A DNA stretch of 63,755 bases from JBHGBM01 sp041946965 (GTDB lineage: Bacteria > Acidobacteriota > Terriglobia > Bryobacterales > Bryobacteraceae): NCBI GenBank assembly GCA_041946965.1, contig JBHGBM010000026.1, forward strand, positions 1-63,755, in the 5' to 3' direction. How positions within the stretch are numbered: the first letter of the stretch is position 1; each line of letters begins with the position of its first letter. Below are positions 8,993-18,565 of the stretch, piece by piece. The notes below the pieces were generated by a model. It was not told where the DNA came from. It did no database searches and saw nothing but the letters and a program-made list of their open reading frames with translations. Made by a program: the position numbers and the translations under genes.

Positions 8993-9138
8993 AAGTGCCT
9001 CTGCGGGCGTGTTCTTTCTCTTATCATGCACGCGGGGGCGGCTGGCTGGAAGCGAAAGGTTTCTATCGGCCCGATTCAAATTTCTAATTGGCCTGCGGGA
9101 GAGTTTCCATCGTAGACTTGTGCCTCCGGAAGACTTCC

Positions 9139-10167
9139 ATGAGGCAGATCTGCATCTTCGCGTTCGCGGCGGTATTAGCGCAGGCCCAGGCACCCTGGAA
9201 AGCCGGGCCGGTACAGGCTAAGGGCGTGGTGGACGTATATTACAGCACAGGCTTCCGGTCTCACGCGCGCAACATTAACCTGTTGCATAACTTCGACGAC
9301 AGGATCAACCAGCCCGCACTGAACATGGCGGTGTTGTCTCTGGACTACAGCGCCGGATGGCTGGGCGCCCACGTGGATGCCGGAGCGGGGCGGGCGTTCG
9401 CGATCATGAGCGCCGGTGAGAGCGCGACGCCGCTCATGCAAGTCTTCACGCAGGCATACGCGACCTTCAAGCCGGCGTCCTGGAAGGGCGCGGCGATCGA
9501 CGCAGGACGTTTTGTGACTTTCGCCGGTGCGGAGGTCATCGAATCCGCGGCGAATTTCAATTATTCGCGCTCTCTGCTGTTCACGTGGTGCGTGCCTTAT
9601 CACTTGTTCGGCATCCAGGTGAAGGCGCCGCTCGGCTCGCAGTTCCGCGCAGGAGCGCAGTGGGCGGCTGGGTGGAACAACGTGGTGTCCGGCGCCACTT
9701 ACAAGACCGCGGGCGTAACGGGCACATGGACGGGGCGGCGGGCGGCCTGGACCAACACGTGGTACGGCGGACCCGACGAAAACAAGGCCGGCCGCGCATA
9801 CCGGATGCTGTATGATACCGTGCTTACCCTTGATACCGACGCACGAACATCCGCTGCCATTAACTTCGATTATCTTAACGATAAGTCAGAGAGCACTGTT
9901 GGTGTTGCCGGCGCCGTCAGGATGCGTCTGAGTAATAAGACATCTATCAGCTCGCGGTGCGAGATACTCAACGACGGCGCCGGCGCCACCGGGGCGGCGC
10001 AGGTCCTGAAGGAGTTCACGGTGACGGCCCGGTACGCCTTCGCCTCACGGCTTCTCGGGTTTCTGGAGTTCCGCCGCGACTGGTCTGATAGGCGGTTCTT
10101 CGACGGCCGGAAGAGCCAGCCGACGCTTCTGATGGGACTGGTGGCCGCGATCGGTCGAAAACGATAA
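9139..10167 (+). CDS. Putative outer-membrane beta-barrel porin (BBP2-like)
   Basis: The product is 342 aa. A short signal peptide (MRQICIFAFAAVLAQAQA) is followed by alternating amphipathic strands rich in aromatic residues, such as KGVVDVYYSTGF, FNYSRSLLFTWCVPYHLFG, RAGAQWAAGWNNVVSGATY and LLGFLEFRRDW. This pattern matches the beta-barrel porin family placed next to ammonium transporters in several soil bacteria. It is divergent from amt, so import of a small nitrogen solute across the outer membrane is a reasonable inference. The ATG at 9139 was chosen over the upstream in-frame start at 9088 because it directly opens the signal peptide. The family call is moderate and the substrate is unknown. 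Confidence 0.72.
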   Translation: MRQICIFAFAAVLAQAQAPWKAGPVQAKGVVDVYYSTGFRSHARNINLLHNFDDRINQPALNMAVLSLDYSAGWLGAHVDAGAGRAFAIMSAGESATPLMQVFTQAYATFKPASWKGAAIDAGRFVTFAGAEVIESAANFNYSRSLLFTWCVPYHLFGIQVKAPLGSQFRAGAQWAAGWNNVVSGATYKTAGVTGTWTGRRAAWTNTWYGGPDENKAGRAYRMLYDTVLTLDTDARTSAAINFDYLNDKSESTVGVAGAVRMRLSNKTSISSRCEILNDGAGATGAAQVLKEFTVTARYAFASRLLGFLEFRRDWSDRRFFDGRKSQPTLLMGLVAAIGRKR

Positions 10168-10198
10168 TGCGCGCTATCATGGAAGGGTTTCCCACACT

Positions 10199-12460
10199 AT
10201 GGACCAACCCAAAGCTCTGTCCATGCCGGTACTGTTGCACATCAGCCGCGAGATCGCGGTCGGGTTGAAAAGCCTCGCCGCCACGGCCGAGTTGCTGGAT
10301 GGCGGGGCCACGGTGCCTTTCATCGCGCGCTACCGCAAGGAGGTGACCGGCAACCTGGATGAGACCCAGATCCGCGCCGTCGAGGAGAAGCTGGCGTACT
10401 TCCGCGAACTGGAGGACCGCCGCGAGACGGTGCTGCGCTCGATCGAGGAGCAGGGCAAGCTCACGCCCGGGCTGAAGGCCCGCATCGAAGCGGCGCTCGA
10501 GAAGAACGAGCTCGAAGATCTTTACCTGCCGTACAAGCCGAAACGGCGCACCAAGGCCCAGGTGGCGCGCGAAAAGGGGCTGGAGCCGCTGGCGCAATTC
10601 CTCTGGGATCAGCAGGCGGGCGGGACGGCGCTGGAGGCGTTGGCCGCGTCCTTCGTCAACGCTGAAAAGGGCGTGACGAGCGGCAGAGAAGCGCTCGAGG
10701 GCGCGCGGCACATCGTCTCGGAGTGGGTGAGCGAGAACGCCGATTTCCGCAAGGGCATCCGCCAGATGATGGCGGAGCGCGGAGTGGTGGCGAGCCGCGC
10801 CATCGAGGGCGTGGCGGATCCCGAGAACAAGTTCCAGATGTACGCGGACTACCGCGAGCCGGCTGCGAAGATTCCGTCGCACCGCATGCTGGCCATACGC
10901 CGCGGAGCCAAGGAAGGCTTTCTCACCTTCGAGATCGAGTTGGAGCGCGCCGAGGCTCTCGCGTTTCTGAACCGAGGCGTGCTGCGCGGGGAAGGGGAGT
11001 GGACGCCGCATCTGGTGGAAGCGGTGGAGGACGCCTACGACCGGCTGCTGAATCCCTCGATTCAGACCGAAGTCCGGCTGGAGCTGAAGGACCGCTCCGA
11101 TGAGGAAGCCATACGGGTATTCCGCGCGAACCTGGAGAACCTGCTACTGGCGCCGCCCGCCGGCATGCTGACGGTGCTGGGCATCGATCCGGGTATCCGC
11201 ACGGGATGCAAGATCGCGGTGGTGGACGATACGGGCAAGTTCATCGAAGACACGGTGATTTATCCTTTTGCGCCGAAGAACGACACTTCGGGCGCGCTGC
11301 GCACGCTGGCGTCGCTGGTGGCGCGGCACAACGTGCGGGCCATCGCCATCGGCAACGGCACGGCGTCGCGCGAGACGGCGGCGCTGGTGAGCGAATTTCT
11401 GAAGCAGGCGCGGCTTGAGAAAGTTTTCAGCGCGACGGTGAACGAGTCCGGCGCCTCGGTGTATTCGGCATCGGAGATCGCGCGGCAGGAGTTTCCGGAT
11501 CTGGATGTGACCGTGCGGGGGGCCATTTCCATCGCCCGGCGGTTGCAGGACCCGCTGTCGGAGCTGGTGAAGATCGATCCCAAATCGATCGGCGTGGGCC
11601 AGTACCAGCACGACGTGGATCAGAAGAAGCTCAAGCAGGCGCTGGAGGGCACGGTGGAGTCCTGCGTCAACCGCGTGGGCGTGGACCTGAACACGGCATC
11701 CTGGGCGCTGCTGCGTTACGTGGCGGGAATCAACGAGCGCACCGCGCTGAAGATCGTGGAGTACCGCAATGAGAAGGGGCGCTTCCGCTCGCGCATGGAC
11801 CTGATGGGGGTTCCCGGCTTCGGGCCGAAGACCTTCGAGCAGGCGGCGGGCTTTCTGCGCATCCGCGGCGGCGAGAACCCGCTGGACATGACGGCGGTGC
11901 ACCCGGAGTCGTACGCGGTGGTGGAGAAGATCGCGCAGTCGCTGGGCGTGAACGTCTCCGAGCTGATCGCGCGCCCGGAGCTGGTGGAGAAGATCGATCT
12001 CAAATCGTTTGAGACCGGGACGGTGGGGGTCTACACGCTCGGCGATATTCGCGAGGAGCTGCGCAAGCCGGGGCGCGACCCGCGCGACAAGTTCGTCGCG
12101 CCGCAGTTCCGCGACGACGTGAAGGAGATCGCCGACCTTCAGCCGGGCATGGTGCTGGAAGGCGCGGTCACCAACGTGACGAACTTCGGCGCATTCGTGG
12201 ACGTGGGGGTGCACCAGGACGGGCTGGTGCACGTCAGCGAGCTTTCGGCGCGCTACGTCAAGGATCCGCGGGAGGCGGTGAAGGTGGGGCAGATCGTCAA
12301 GGTGCAGGTGCTCTCGGTGGACGCCAGGCTGAAGCGCATCGCGCTCTCCATCAAGGCGCTTCAGGCGCCCGGTTCCGCTCCCAAGCCCAAGCCGAAGCAG
12401 CAGAAACCGAGCTTGCAGGACCAGTTGGCGTCGCTGAACAGCCGCTTCCGCACACGCTGA
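10199..12460 (+). CDS. tex: Tex family RNA-binding transcription accessory protein
   Basis: The product is 753 aa, close to the family norm. The Tex N-terminal helical region has FIARYRKEVTGNLDETQIR and LEDLYLPYKPKRRTKAQVAR. The YqgF-like RNase H fold begins at VLGIDPGIRTGCKIAVVDDT near residue 325. The helix-hairpin-helix region contains LLRYVAGINERTALKIVEYR and VPGFGPKTFEQAAGFLRI. A C-terminal S1 domain spans about 650-722 (GAVTNVTNFGAFVDVGVHQD, DGLVHVSELS). A GATAAT lies 30 bp before the start and overlaps the porin stop codon, and TATCAT lies nearer. It is a single-gene unit with a housekeeping role in transcription and RNA handling. Confidence 0.95.
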   Translation: MDQPKALSMPVLLHISREIAVGLKSLAATAELLDGGATVPFIARYRKEVTGNLDETQIRAVEEKLAYFRELEDRRETVLRSIEEQGKLTPGLKARIEAALEKNELEDLYLPYKPKRRTKAQVAREKGLEPLAQFLWDQQAGGTALEALAASFVNAEKGVTSGREALEGARHIVSEWVSENADFRKGIRQMMAERGVVASRAIEGVADPENKFQMYADYREPAAKIPSHRMLAIRRGAKEGFLTFEIELERAEALAFLNRGVLRGEGEWTPHLVEAVEDAYDRLLNPSIQTEVRLELKDRSDEEAIRVFRANLENLLLAPPAGMLTVLGIDPGIRTGCKIAVVDDTGKFIEDTVIYPFAPKNDTSGALRTLASLVARHNVRAIAIGNGTASRETAALVSEFLKQARLEKVFSATVNESGASVYSASEIARQEFPDLDVTVRGAISIARRLQDPLSELVKIDPKSIGVGQYQHDVDQKKLKQALEGTVESCVNRVGVDLNTASWALLRYVAGINERTALKIVEYRNEKGRFRSRMDLMGVPGFGPKTFEQAAGFLRIRGGENPLDMTAVHPESYAVVEKIAQSLGVNVSELIARPELVEKIDLKSFETGTVGVYTLGDIREELRKPGRDPRDKFVAPQFRDDVKEIADLQPGMVLEGAVTNVTNFGAFVDVGVHQDGLVHVSELSARYVKDPREAVKVGQIVKVQVLSVDARLKRIALSIKALQAPGSAPKPKPKQQKPSLQDQLASLNSRFRTR

Positions 12461-12483
12461 CCGTTTCGCGCACAATAGGAGCT

Positions 12484-13926
12484 ATGGTTCGTGCTGTTGT
12501 TCTGGCGGTGGCGCCGCTGGCGGCGCTACAGGCAGCCGACTGGCCATACCGGCGGCTGTTCCTGGACGGACTGGTGATCGAACGGCAGGCCGGGCTGGAA
12601 CGCGTGTTTCACTCTTGCGAAAAGCACCCGGCCAACCCCGTGCTGGTGGCGGACACTCCCTGGGAGACGCCCGGCTCCGGGCCGTACCTCTACGGCACGG
12701 TGATGCGGGAAGGCGGCAAGCTGCGCATGTGGTATCACTTCCTCGCGCCCGGCTACGCCAACGCCTATGCCGAGTCGGTGGACGGCATCCGGTGGACGAA
12801 GCCGAGCCTCGGCATCATCGGCTTCAGGGGGTCCAAGGCGAACAACATGTTCGTGACCGTGACGCAGGACCCCGATGAGAAGCCGCCGCGCAAGGAACGG
12901 GGGCAGTGCCACAATCCCAGCGTGCTGCCCGGACCGGGCGGCGAGGACCGCAAGTACGTGCTGTTCTGCTACGGCGCGGATTACGACCGCGTGCGCGCGG
13001 CGTTTTCGGCCGACGGGCTGCGCTGGACGTTCGTGCCGGAAACCGCGAAGCAGGGGCTGTTCGAATCGAGCGACGTGGTCAACTTCTTCTACGACCCGTA
13101 CCAGCACCGGTACGTCTCGACGTGGAAGGGCAGCACGCGGCGGGGGCGTTCGGTAGGCGTTGCCACTTCGGAAGACGCGCTCCATTGGGAGAAGCCCGCT
13201 TCCGTTCCGATCTTCGCGGCCGACGATCTGGACCCGCCGGACACGCAGATCTACGGCATGCCGGTGTTCCCGTACGAGGGCATGTACATCGGGGTCCCGT
13301 GGATCTACCACGCGCGCGTCCATTATCCCGGCGAGATGTTGATGACGCGCGCGGAGGCCGAAGCGCGCAGCTCCTGCCTGGTGGATACGCAGCTTGCGTG
13401 GAGCTGGGACCTGGTGAACTGGACCCGTCCGCCGGAGCGCGCGCCTTTCATCGCCAGGGGAGCGAAGGGCCAGTGGGACTCGGACATGATCTACACCGCG
13501 CAGGCTCCGGTCCTGATGGGAGACAAGCTGTACTTCTACTACGGCGGTTTTGACACGCCGCACAACGCGCGCAAGTTCCACGCGGCCATCGGGGTGGCCA
13601 CGCTGCGGCTGGACGGGTTCTGTTCCATGCGCGCGGGGCGTGAGCGGGGATGGCTCGTCACCCGCCGCGAGAACATGACCGAGCCGCGGCTCACCATCAA
13701 CGCGGTGACGCGGGGCGCAGGCGCGCTCCGGGCGGAAATCCTGGACGATGACGGCAAGGTGATCCCGGGATTTTCCGCCGCCGAGTGCGAGCCGTTTCGG
13801 GGCGACTCCGTGCGCCACGCGCTCAAGTGGAAGGCGGCGGAGTTTCCCGCGGACCGGCGCGAGGCCGTCAAGAAGATACGGTTCGAGATGGTGGAGGCGG
13901 ACCTGTACTCTTACGCGCCCCGGTAG
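12484..13926 (+). CDS. Exported five-bladed beta-propeller protein, glycosidase-like
   Basis: The product is 480 aa. A short signal peptide (VRAVVLAVAPLAALQAADW) is followed by repeated propeller-type segments: KLRMWYHFLAPGYANAYAES, DGIRWTKPSLGIIGF, KYVLFCYGADYDRVRAAFS, RYVSTWKGSTRRGRSVG, EDALHWEKP and DKLYFYYGGFDTPHN. The pattern is that of GH32/GH43-superfamily-like proteins common in Acidobacteria and Planctomycetes. I cannot assign a catalytic triad with confidence, so activity is unproven. CACAAT at 12471-12476 sits right before the start, where AGGAG is only 2 nt from ATG, so translation may be leaderless. A role in glycan handling is inferred. Confidence 0.75.
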   Translation: MVRAVVLAVAPLAALQAADWPYRRLFLDGLVIERQAGLERVFHSCEKHPANPVLVADTPWETPGSGPYLYGTVMREGGKLRMWYHFLAPGYANAYAESVDGIRWTKPSLGIIGFRGSKANNMFVTVTQDPDEKPPRKERGQCHNPSVLPGPGGEDRKYVLFCYGADYDRVRAAFSADGLRWTFVPETAKQGLFESSDVVNFFYDPYQHRYVSTWKGSTRRGRSVGVATSEDALHWEKPASVPIFAADDLDPPDTQIYGMPVFPYEGMYIGVPWIYHARVHYPGEMLMTRAEAEARSSCLVDTQLAWSWDLVNWTRPPERAPFIARGAKGQWDSDMIYTAQAPVLMGDKLYFYYGGFDTPHNARKFHAAIGVATLRLDGFCSMRAGRERGWLVTRRENMTEPRLTINAVTRGAGALRAEILDDDGKVIPGFSAAECEPFRGDSVRHALKWKAAEFPADRREAVKKIRFEMVEADLYSYAPR

Positions 13927-13977
13927 GCTGAATGCCTGCCCCGCCTTGGTCCGCAAGCCGGCGATTTTCCGTGGCGG

Positions 13978-13997
13978 CGCAGGCCGTTTCGCCTGCG
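13978..13997. terminator. Hairpin between convergent genes (CGCAGGC stem)
   Basis: CGCAGGC (13978-13984) and GCCTGCG (13991-13997) form a 7-bp perfect stem with a 6-nt loop CGTTTC, midway between the ends of the propeller gene and the convergent Oar gene. There is no T-tract. The terminator role is inferred from position. Confidence 0.35.
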
Positions 13998-14041
13998 AAG
14001 GAGTTCGCAAAGAGGCAGCGGTAGGGCGCGATCGCGCGCTC

Positions 14042-17000
14042 TTACCAGCTCAGTTTGCCTCCCACGTTGATGCGCCGCTGCTCGGTGCCGACGATGGAGT
14101 TGATGGACCCGAACAAGGTGTTGGCCGGCGCGGTGTTCGGCGCGGCGAACATGGCGTGGTTCAGGGCGTCCTGCATCTCGCAGCGCAGTTGGAAGGTCAC
14201 GCGCTCGAAGATTTTGAACCCTTTGAAGACCGAGATGTCCCAGTTGTTGTAGCCGTCCGCGCGCAGGCCGGTGTGCCGGAGCGGGAAGGTGCGGATGTTT
14301 GAGCCGAGCTGGTTGCGGGAGTCGCGCTCGAAGCCCGCCTCGGTGTTGAACCAGCGCTCCACTTTGCGCTCGGACCGCGGCAGCACCATGTCGGCCAGCT
14401 TGCCGTTGAAGATGATGTTTCCGAAGCCGATGGGCGGGCCGCTCTGTCCCTGGTAGATGGCCTGCGCGGACCAGCCTCCGGCGAACGCGTTCACCACGCG
14501 GCCGGTCAGCCACCTCTTGCCGCGTCCGAAGGGCAACTCGTAAATCCCGCTGATCACGATGTGATGCGGCCGGTCCTGCGGCGAGATCACGTGGTGCGGG
14601 TAAGTGTCGGTCGGGTTGAGTTTCTCCACCGCTTCCATGAACTTCGACCACGTATAGCTGGCCTGCAAGGTGTAGCCGTGCGAAAAACGCTTCTCCGCGC
14701 GCGCCGTCAGGGCGTGGTACCAGGCGAAGCCGATGTCGGTGGTGGAATTTACGCCGGTGAACTGCGGGTAGGGCCGCAGCAGCTGCTGGCGGCCCACGGT
14801 GCGGGCGGTCAGGTTGCTGCCGGCGAACTCCGGCAGTCCGTAGAAGGGGTTCTGCACGGTTTGGCTCAAATAGTTGATGGTGGCCTGGTCGCGAACCGGG
14901 CTGCGGCTGAGGTACTGGGCGGGGATCGGGTTATAGTCCTCGTTTACTCCCATCCCGGTGCCGCGATTGCCCAGGTACCCGACTTCGGCCAGCACCCGGT
15001 GGCCGAATTCCTGCTGGAAGCTGAGACTCCAGCGCTGCATGTACGCAGTTCGCAGCCCCGGATTCATGAATCCCGGCGCACGGCCGACGTAAGTGGCCAG
15101 CCCGGCGGCGGCGCCCTGAGGATCGAGCAGCGGCTCGGGGAAGGGATTCGCCAGCGTCGCCCGGAAGGTCATGCCATTGTCGATACTGGGGGTCAGCGCG
15201 GTGCGTTGACTGAATCCCTGCTGGTAGACATCGTTGCGGTCCGCGCCGAGGGATTCGAAGTAGATGCCGTAACCAGCCCGCACGACGCTTCGCGGCCGCA
15301 TGGTCCAGGCCAGACCGATGCGCGGGGAGAAGTTGTTCTTGTCCGTGTTCCACAGGCCGCGCGGGTTGCCGCTCAACCCGGCGAACAGCAGGCCCCCGGG
15401 CGTCCGGAACTGGCTGGCCGGAACTTCCGGAATGGGGCTGCGCGCGTAGGCCGCCTGCGCCGCGGCCTGAATCGGGTTGACCGCGTTGAAGTCGAAGCCG
15501 CGGTTGGTCCGGTTATACCGCTCGGTGGTCGGGAGATCCACTTCCCAGCGCAGCCCGAGGTTCACCGTCAGAGACCGGCTCATTTTCCAATCGTCGTGAA
15601 AGAACACGCCGAAGTAGCGCGACTGCTCGGCGTAGGAGGGGTTGCGGTCCACGTAGCCCCCGGTGGGCTTGCCGAACAGAAACGCGGCCATGCCCTGGCC
15701 GATGGGTGCGGCCGTAGCGGTGTCGAGCGGGCCGCGCGTCCAGGTGGTGGAGAATTCGATGCGCGGCGAAACGTTGCCGTAGCTGTAAGCGTTCTCCTGG
15801 AGGATCCGGTACTCGCCTCCGAACCGCAGGCCGTGGTTGCCCCGGATATTCGACGCCGTTCCGGAGAAGGTGTGGTAGTTGGTGCCCTCCCACGATCCGC
15901 TCACGTGGCCCAGCGTCGAGTAGCCGTCGATGGCGATCTGCGGAAAGGCCGTGAGGCGGGGATCCAACTGGCGGGTGAGCGCGGCGGGAAACGCCAAGGA
16001 AGACAGATCGAAGCCCAGGCTTTGCGGCCGGTCCCACTGGATGAAACGGGTGATCCCGTAGCGCAGGTTTAACACCAGGCTCGGGCTCAGGGTGAGCACA
16101 TCGTCGAGCGCAAACCCGCGGTGCAGGCGGTCGCGCTCCTGCCCCAACGCGTCGTTGTGGAACGCCTTGGCCCAGGTGCTGTTCAGAAAGGACCGCGAGA
16201 AGGTGCCATATAAACGGTGCCGCTCGCTGATCACCTGGTCCGCGCGGAACGTGTTGCTGTGGAAGTCAATGCGGCGCGCCTGCGGATCGGAGTAATTGCT
16301 CCGCCCGTCCGCGGTGCCCTGAGTGTTCGGCAAAGGGATGTAGGACATGATGCGCCTGGCCATGGGGTCGATGCGGCTGGCGGGGATGAGGTTGCCCGCA
16401 AGCGGCAGGCGGCTGAAGCGCCCGTTGGGCGCGGGAGCTATCGTGTCGGGATCGTAGATTTGATACTGGTTGCCGAGCGCCAGCAGTCCGGAGAAGTCGC
16501 CTTCCCGCTGCCGCGCGTCCGGCACGGTGAAGTAGGCCTGCTCCGGCCGGTTGCGGTCCAGCAGGTCGAACCCGTAGGTCCAGAAGGTGCGGTTGCGGCC
16601 GTCATAGATCTTGGGGAGCCACAACGGGCCGCTCACCGTGGCCCGATAACGGTTGGTCAGCACCGGCGGCCAGTTGCGATCGATTTTTTCCTTGGTCACC
16701 GGCCCCGTGGAGAGGTCGTAGATGGCGCGGTTGGTGAAGAAATCGCGCGCGCTGAGCGGCCGGCTCAGATGCGAGAACACCAGGTTGCCGTGCAGCGCGT
16801 TGGTGCCGGTTTTCAGCACCATGTTGACGTGCGCGCCGGTGAAGTGGCCCACGCTGGCGTCGAACGGAGCGGTCTGCACGCGAAATTCCTGAATCATTTC
16901 CGGAGGGGGCGAGAACGAGATCTGGCCGCCCTGCTGCATGTTCGGAATGCCGTCGAGGGTGAACTCGCTCTGGCGCGTGCGGGTGCCGGCGGCGGCCACG

Positions 17001-17536
17001 TTGGAAACCGAATCCACGGCCTGCGGCAGCCAGCCGTGCGTGGGCGGGTTGGTTGAAATCACCGCCGGGGCGAGCTGCGTCAGGTAGGCAGGACTCGCTC
17101 CGGGCAGCGGCAGGTCCACCAGCCGGCGGTTATCGACTACCTGCCCCATGCTGGCTGTGGCCGATTCGAGCAGGGGAGCCTCCGCCGTAACCGTGATGTT
17201 CTCCGAGACGGCGCCGATCTCGAGCGATACTTCCACCGTCAGCACGTCGCCTACGCGCACCTCGATAGGGCCGCGCTCGTATTTCTTGAAGCCGGCAACC
17301 TCCGCGGTGAGCCGGTACTGGCCCGGAGCCAGGTTCACCAGCTCGTAATTGCCCTCCGCGTTGGAGGCGGTGGCCGTCGCAATGTTCGTCTCTATGTTCA
17401 CCGCTCGCAACGACACGCCCGGCACAACCGCTCCGGCGGAGTCGCTCACGCGCCCCGTGATGCGACCATAAGGGTTCTGCGCGTGTCCCAGGGACAGCAG
17501 GAACAAGCTCAGAGCCGCTGCGTACGTTCCGCGCAT
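14042..17536 (-). CDS. Oar-like TonB-dependent receptor
   Basis: The product is 1164 aa. The signal peptide MRGTYAAALSLFLLSLGHAQ leads to a carboxypeptidase-regulatory-like domain (GRITGRVSDSAGAVVPGV, NAEGNYELVNLAPGQYRLTA, AGFKKYERGPIEV) at about 22-100. The linker ENITVTAEAPLLES and a plug domain (GRVV-like VVDNRRLVDLPLPG, FTLDGIPNMQQGG, IQEFRVQTAPFDASVG) follow to about 270. The rest is an outer-membrane barrel with NPYGNLIPASRID-type loops and a terminal strand ending in KLSW. The ATG at 17536 has GGGAGG before it, and the longer frame to 17611 lacks a signal peptide. It is divergent from the PIG-L deacetylase gene, which suggests joint control of glycan uptake and processing. Confidence 0.92.
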   Translation of the reverse strand: MRGTYAAALSLFLLSLGHAQNPYGRITGRVSDSAGAVVPGVSLRAVNIETNIATATASNAEGNYELVNLAPGQYRLTAEVAGFKKYERGPIEVRVGDVLTVEVSLEIGAVSENITVTAEAPLLESATASMGQVVDNRRLVDLPLPGASPAYLTQLAPAVISTNPPTHGWLPQAVDSVSNVAAAGTRTRQSEFTLDGIPNMQQGGQISFSPPPEMIQEFRVQTAPFDASVGHFTGAHVNMVLKTGTNALHGNLVFSHLSRPLSARDFFTNRAIYDLSTGPVTKEKIDRNWPPVLTNRYRATVSGPLWLPKIYDGRNRTFWTYGFDLLDRNRPEQAYFTVPDARQREGDFSGLLALGNQYQIYDPDTIAPAPNGRFSRLPLAGNLIPASRIDPMARRIMSYIPLPNTQGTADGRSNYSDPQARRIDFHSNTFRADQVISERHRLYGTFSRSFLNSTWAKAFHNDALGQERDRLHRGFALDDVLTLSPSLVLNLRYGITRFIQWDRPQSLGFDLSSLAFPAALTRQLDPRLTAFPQIAIDGYSTLGHVSGSWEGTNYHTFSGTASNIRGNHGLRFGGEYRILQENAYSYGNVSPRIEFSTTWTRGPLDTATAAPIGQGMAAFLFGKPTGGYVDRNPSYAEQSRYFGVFFHDDWKMSRSLTVNLGLRWEVDLPTTERYNRTNRGFDFNAVNPIQAAAQAAYARSPIPEVPASQFRTPGGLLFAGLSGNPRGLWNTDKNNFSPRIGLAWTMRPRSVVRAGYGIYFESLGADRNDVYQQGFSQRTALTPSIDNGMTFRATLANPFPEPLLDPQGAAAGLATYVGRAPGFMNPGLRTAYMQRWSLSFQQEFGHRVLAEVGYLGNRGTGMGVNEDYNPIPAQYLSRSPVRDQATINYLSQTVQNPFYGLPEFAGSNLTARTVGRQQLLRPYPQFTGVNSTTDIGFAWYHALTARAEKRFSHGYTLQASYTWSKFMEAVEKLNPTDTYPHHVISPQDRPHHIVISGIYELPFGRGKRWLTGRVVNAFAGGWSAQAIYQGQSGPPIGFGNIIFNGKLADMVLPRSERKVERWFNTEAGFERDSRNQLGSNIRTFPLRHTGLRADGYNNWDISVFKGFKIFERVTFQLRCEMQDALNHAMFAAPNTAPANTLFGSINSIVGTEQRRINVGGKLSW

Positions 17537-17558
17537 TTCAGACCTCCCACTCTCATAC

Positions 17559-17564
17559 AGTATA
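17559..17564 (-). promoter_or_regulatory. Putative -10 box (TATACT) of the Oar receptor gene
   Basis: The minus strand reads TATACT here, 23 bp before the ATG at 17536, and leaves room for a start site and the GGGAGG ribosome site. No clear -35 hexamer is visible at 17 bp. The box lies in the 98-bp region shared with the divergent deacetylase gene. Confidence 0.4.
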
Positions 17565-17634
17565 CGTCCGGCGGTTTGGCGCCATCCGTTGTATCCTTTC
17601 TCTGCACGCACTTTTGAACCGAAGGAGCCGAAGT

Positions 17635-18507
17635 ATGAAACCGATTCTGATTGTTGCCGCCGTGCTTTCCGCCGCCTTCTTCGCGGCCGCGCAGGACAAC
17701 CGCATCCGCGTGATCGCCTTCGGGGCTCACCCGGACGACGCCGATATCCGCTCCGGCGGAGTCGCCGCGAAATGGGCCGCCAAGGGGCACCTGGTCAAGT
17801 TCGTTTCCACCACCAACGGCGACGCGGGCCACTGCGAGATGGGCGGGGGCGCGCTTGCCAAGCGGCGGCGCGCGGAAGCGCAGGAGGCCGCCAAGAGGCT
17901 GGGCATCGCCGAGTACGAAGTGCTGGAATACCACGACGGAGAGTTGATGCCCACGCTCGAAGCCCGGCAGCAGATCATCCGCCTCATCCGCGAGTGGAAG
18001 GCGGACGTGGTGCTGGCGCCGCGCGTCTACGATTACCACCCCGACCACCGCTACACCGGAGTGCTGGTGCAGGATGCAGCGTTCATGGTGGTGATTCCCA
18101 TGGTGGTCACCGACACACCGGCGCTGCGCCGCAACCCGGTGTTTCTGTACTACGAGGACGGATTCCAGAAGCCGCAGCCCTTCCATCCCGATATCGCCGT
18201 CGGGGTGGACGAGGTGTGGAGCAAGAAGCTGGACGCGTTCGAAGCCGAGGAGTCGCAGTTTTACGAAGCGCAGCCGAAGTGCTGGGGCGGCGGCGTGGCG
18301 GTGCCCGCCGGAAAGGCGGAGCGGCGGCAGTGGCTGGAGAAGCGCTTTGACCGGCCGGCCTCGGGCGCCATTCGCACCGCGCTCGAGAAATGGTACGGCC
18401 GCGACCGCGCGGCGAAGATCCGCCACGCCGAGGCCTTCGAACTATGCGAGTACGGGCGGCGGCCCACGGAAGCGGAACTGCGGGCGCTATTTCCTTTCTT
18501 CGAGTAA
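17635..18507 (+). CDS. PIG-L family zinc-dependent deacetylase, exported
   Basis: The product is 290 aa. A signal peptide (MKPILIVAAVLSAAFFAAAQ) precedes the zinc motif AHPDD at residues 31-35. The companion metal segment YDYHPDHRY is at 133-140 and STTNGDAGHCEMGG at about 58-71. The family removes acetyl groups from N-acetylglucosamine-like sugars, and the exported form suggests action on extracellular or periplasmic glycans. The ATG has AAGGAG 8 nt upstream. It opens a plus-strand run with a lipoprotein and a sulfatase and is divergent from an Oar receptor, so it fits a polysaccharide-utilisation-like block. The substrate is not known. Confidence 0.9.
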   Translation: MKPILIVAAVLSAAFFAAAQDNRIRVIAFGAHPDDADIRSGGVAAKWAAKGHLVKFVSTTNGDAGHCEMGGGALAKRRRAEAQEAAKRLGIAEYEVLEYHDGELMPTLEARQQIIRLIREWKADVVLAPRVYDYHPDHRYTGVLVQDAAFMVVIPMVVTDTPALRRNPVFLYYEDGFQKPQPFHPDIAVGVDEVWSKKLDAFEAEESQFYEAQPKCWGGGVAVPAGKAERRQWLEKRFDRPASGAIRTALEKWYGRDRAAKIRHAEAFELCEYGRRPTEAELRALFPFFE

Positions 18508-18551
18508 GAAACCCGCGGGCGGAATGGGGGTGCGCGGCCGGCAATCAATGT

Positions 18552-18557
18552 TAAGAT
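18552..18557 (+). promoter_or_regulatory. Putative -10 box (TAAGAT) of the lipoprotein gene, leaderless
   Basis: TAAGAT ends 8 bp before the ATG at 18566, so a transcript would start at or next to the start codon. There is no ribosome site and no good -35 box. It is listed because the same arrangement recurs in this window. Confidence 0.3.
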
Positions 18558-18565
18558 TGCATCCG

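Noticed and set aside
11144..12475. 443-aa minus-strand frame inside tex
   Set aside because: His/Arg-rich shadow frame; Tex motifs are complete on the plus strand.
14026..14037. GCGCGATCGCGC palindrome near the Oar stop
   Set aside because: No loop is possible and CG-rich palindromes of this length are expected often in such GC-rich DNA; no functional context.
14561..16072. 503-aa plus-strand frame inside the first complete Oar gene
   Set aside because: Shadow frame with no recognisable domain; the minus-strand receptor explains the region.
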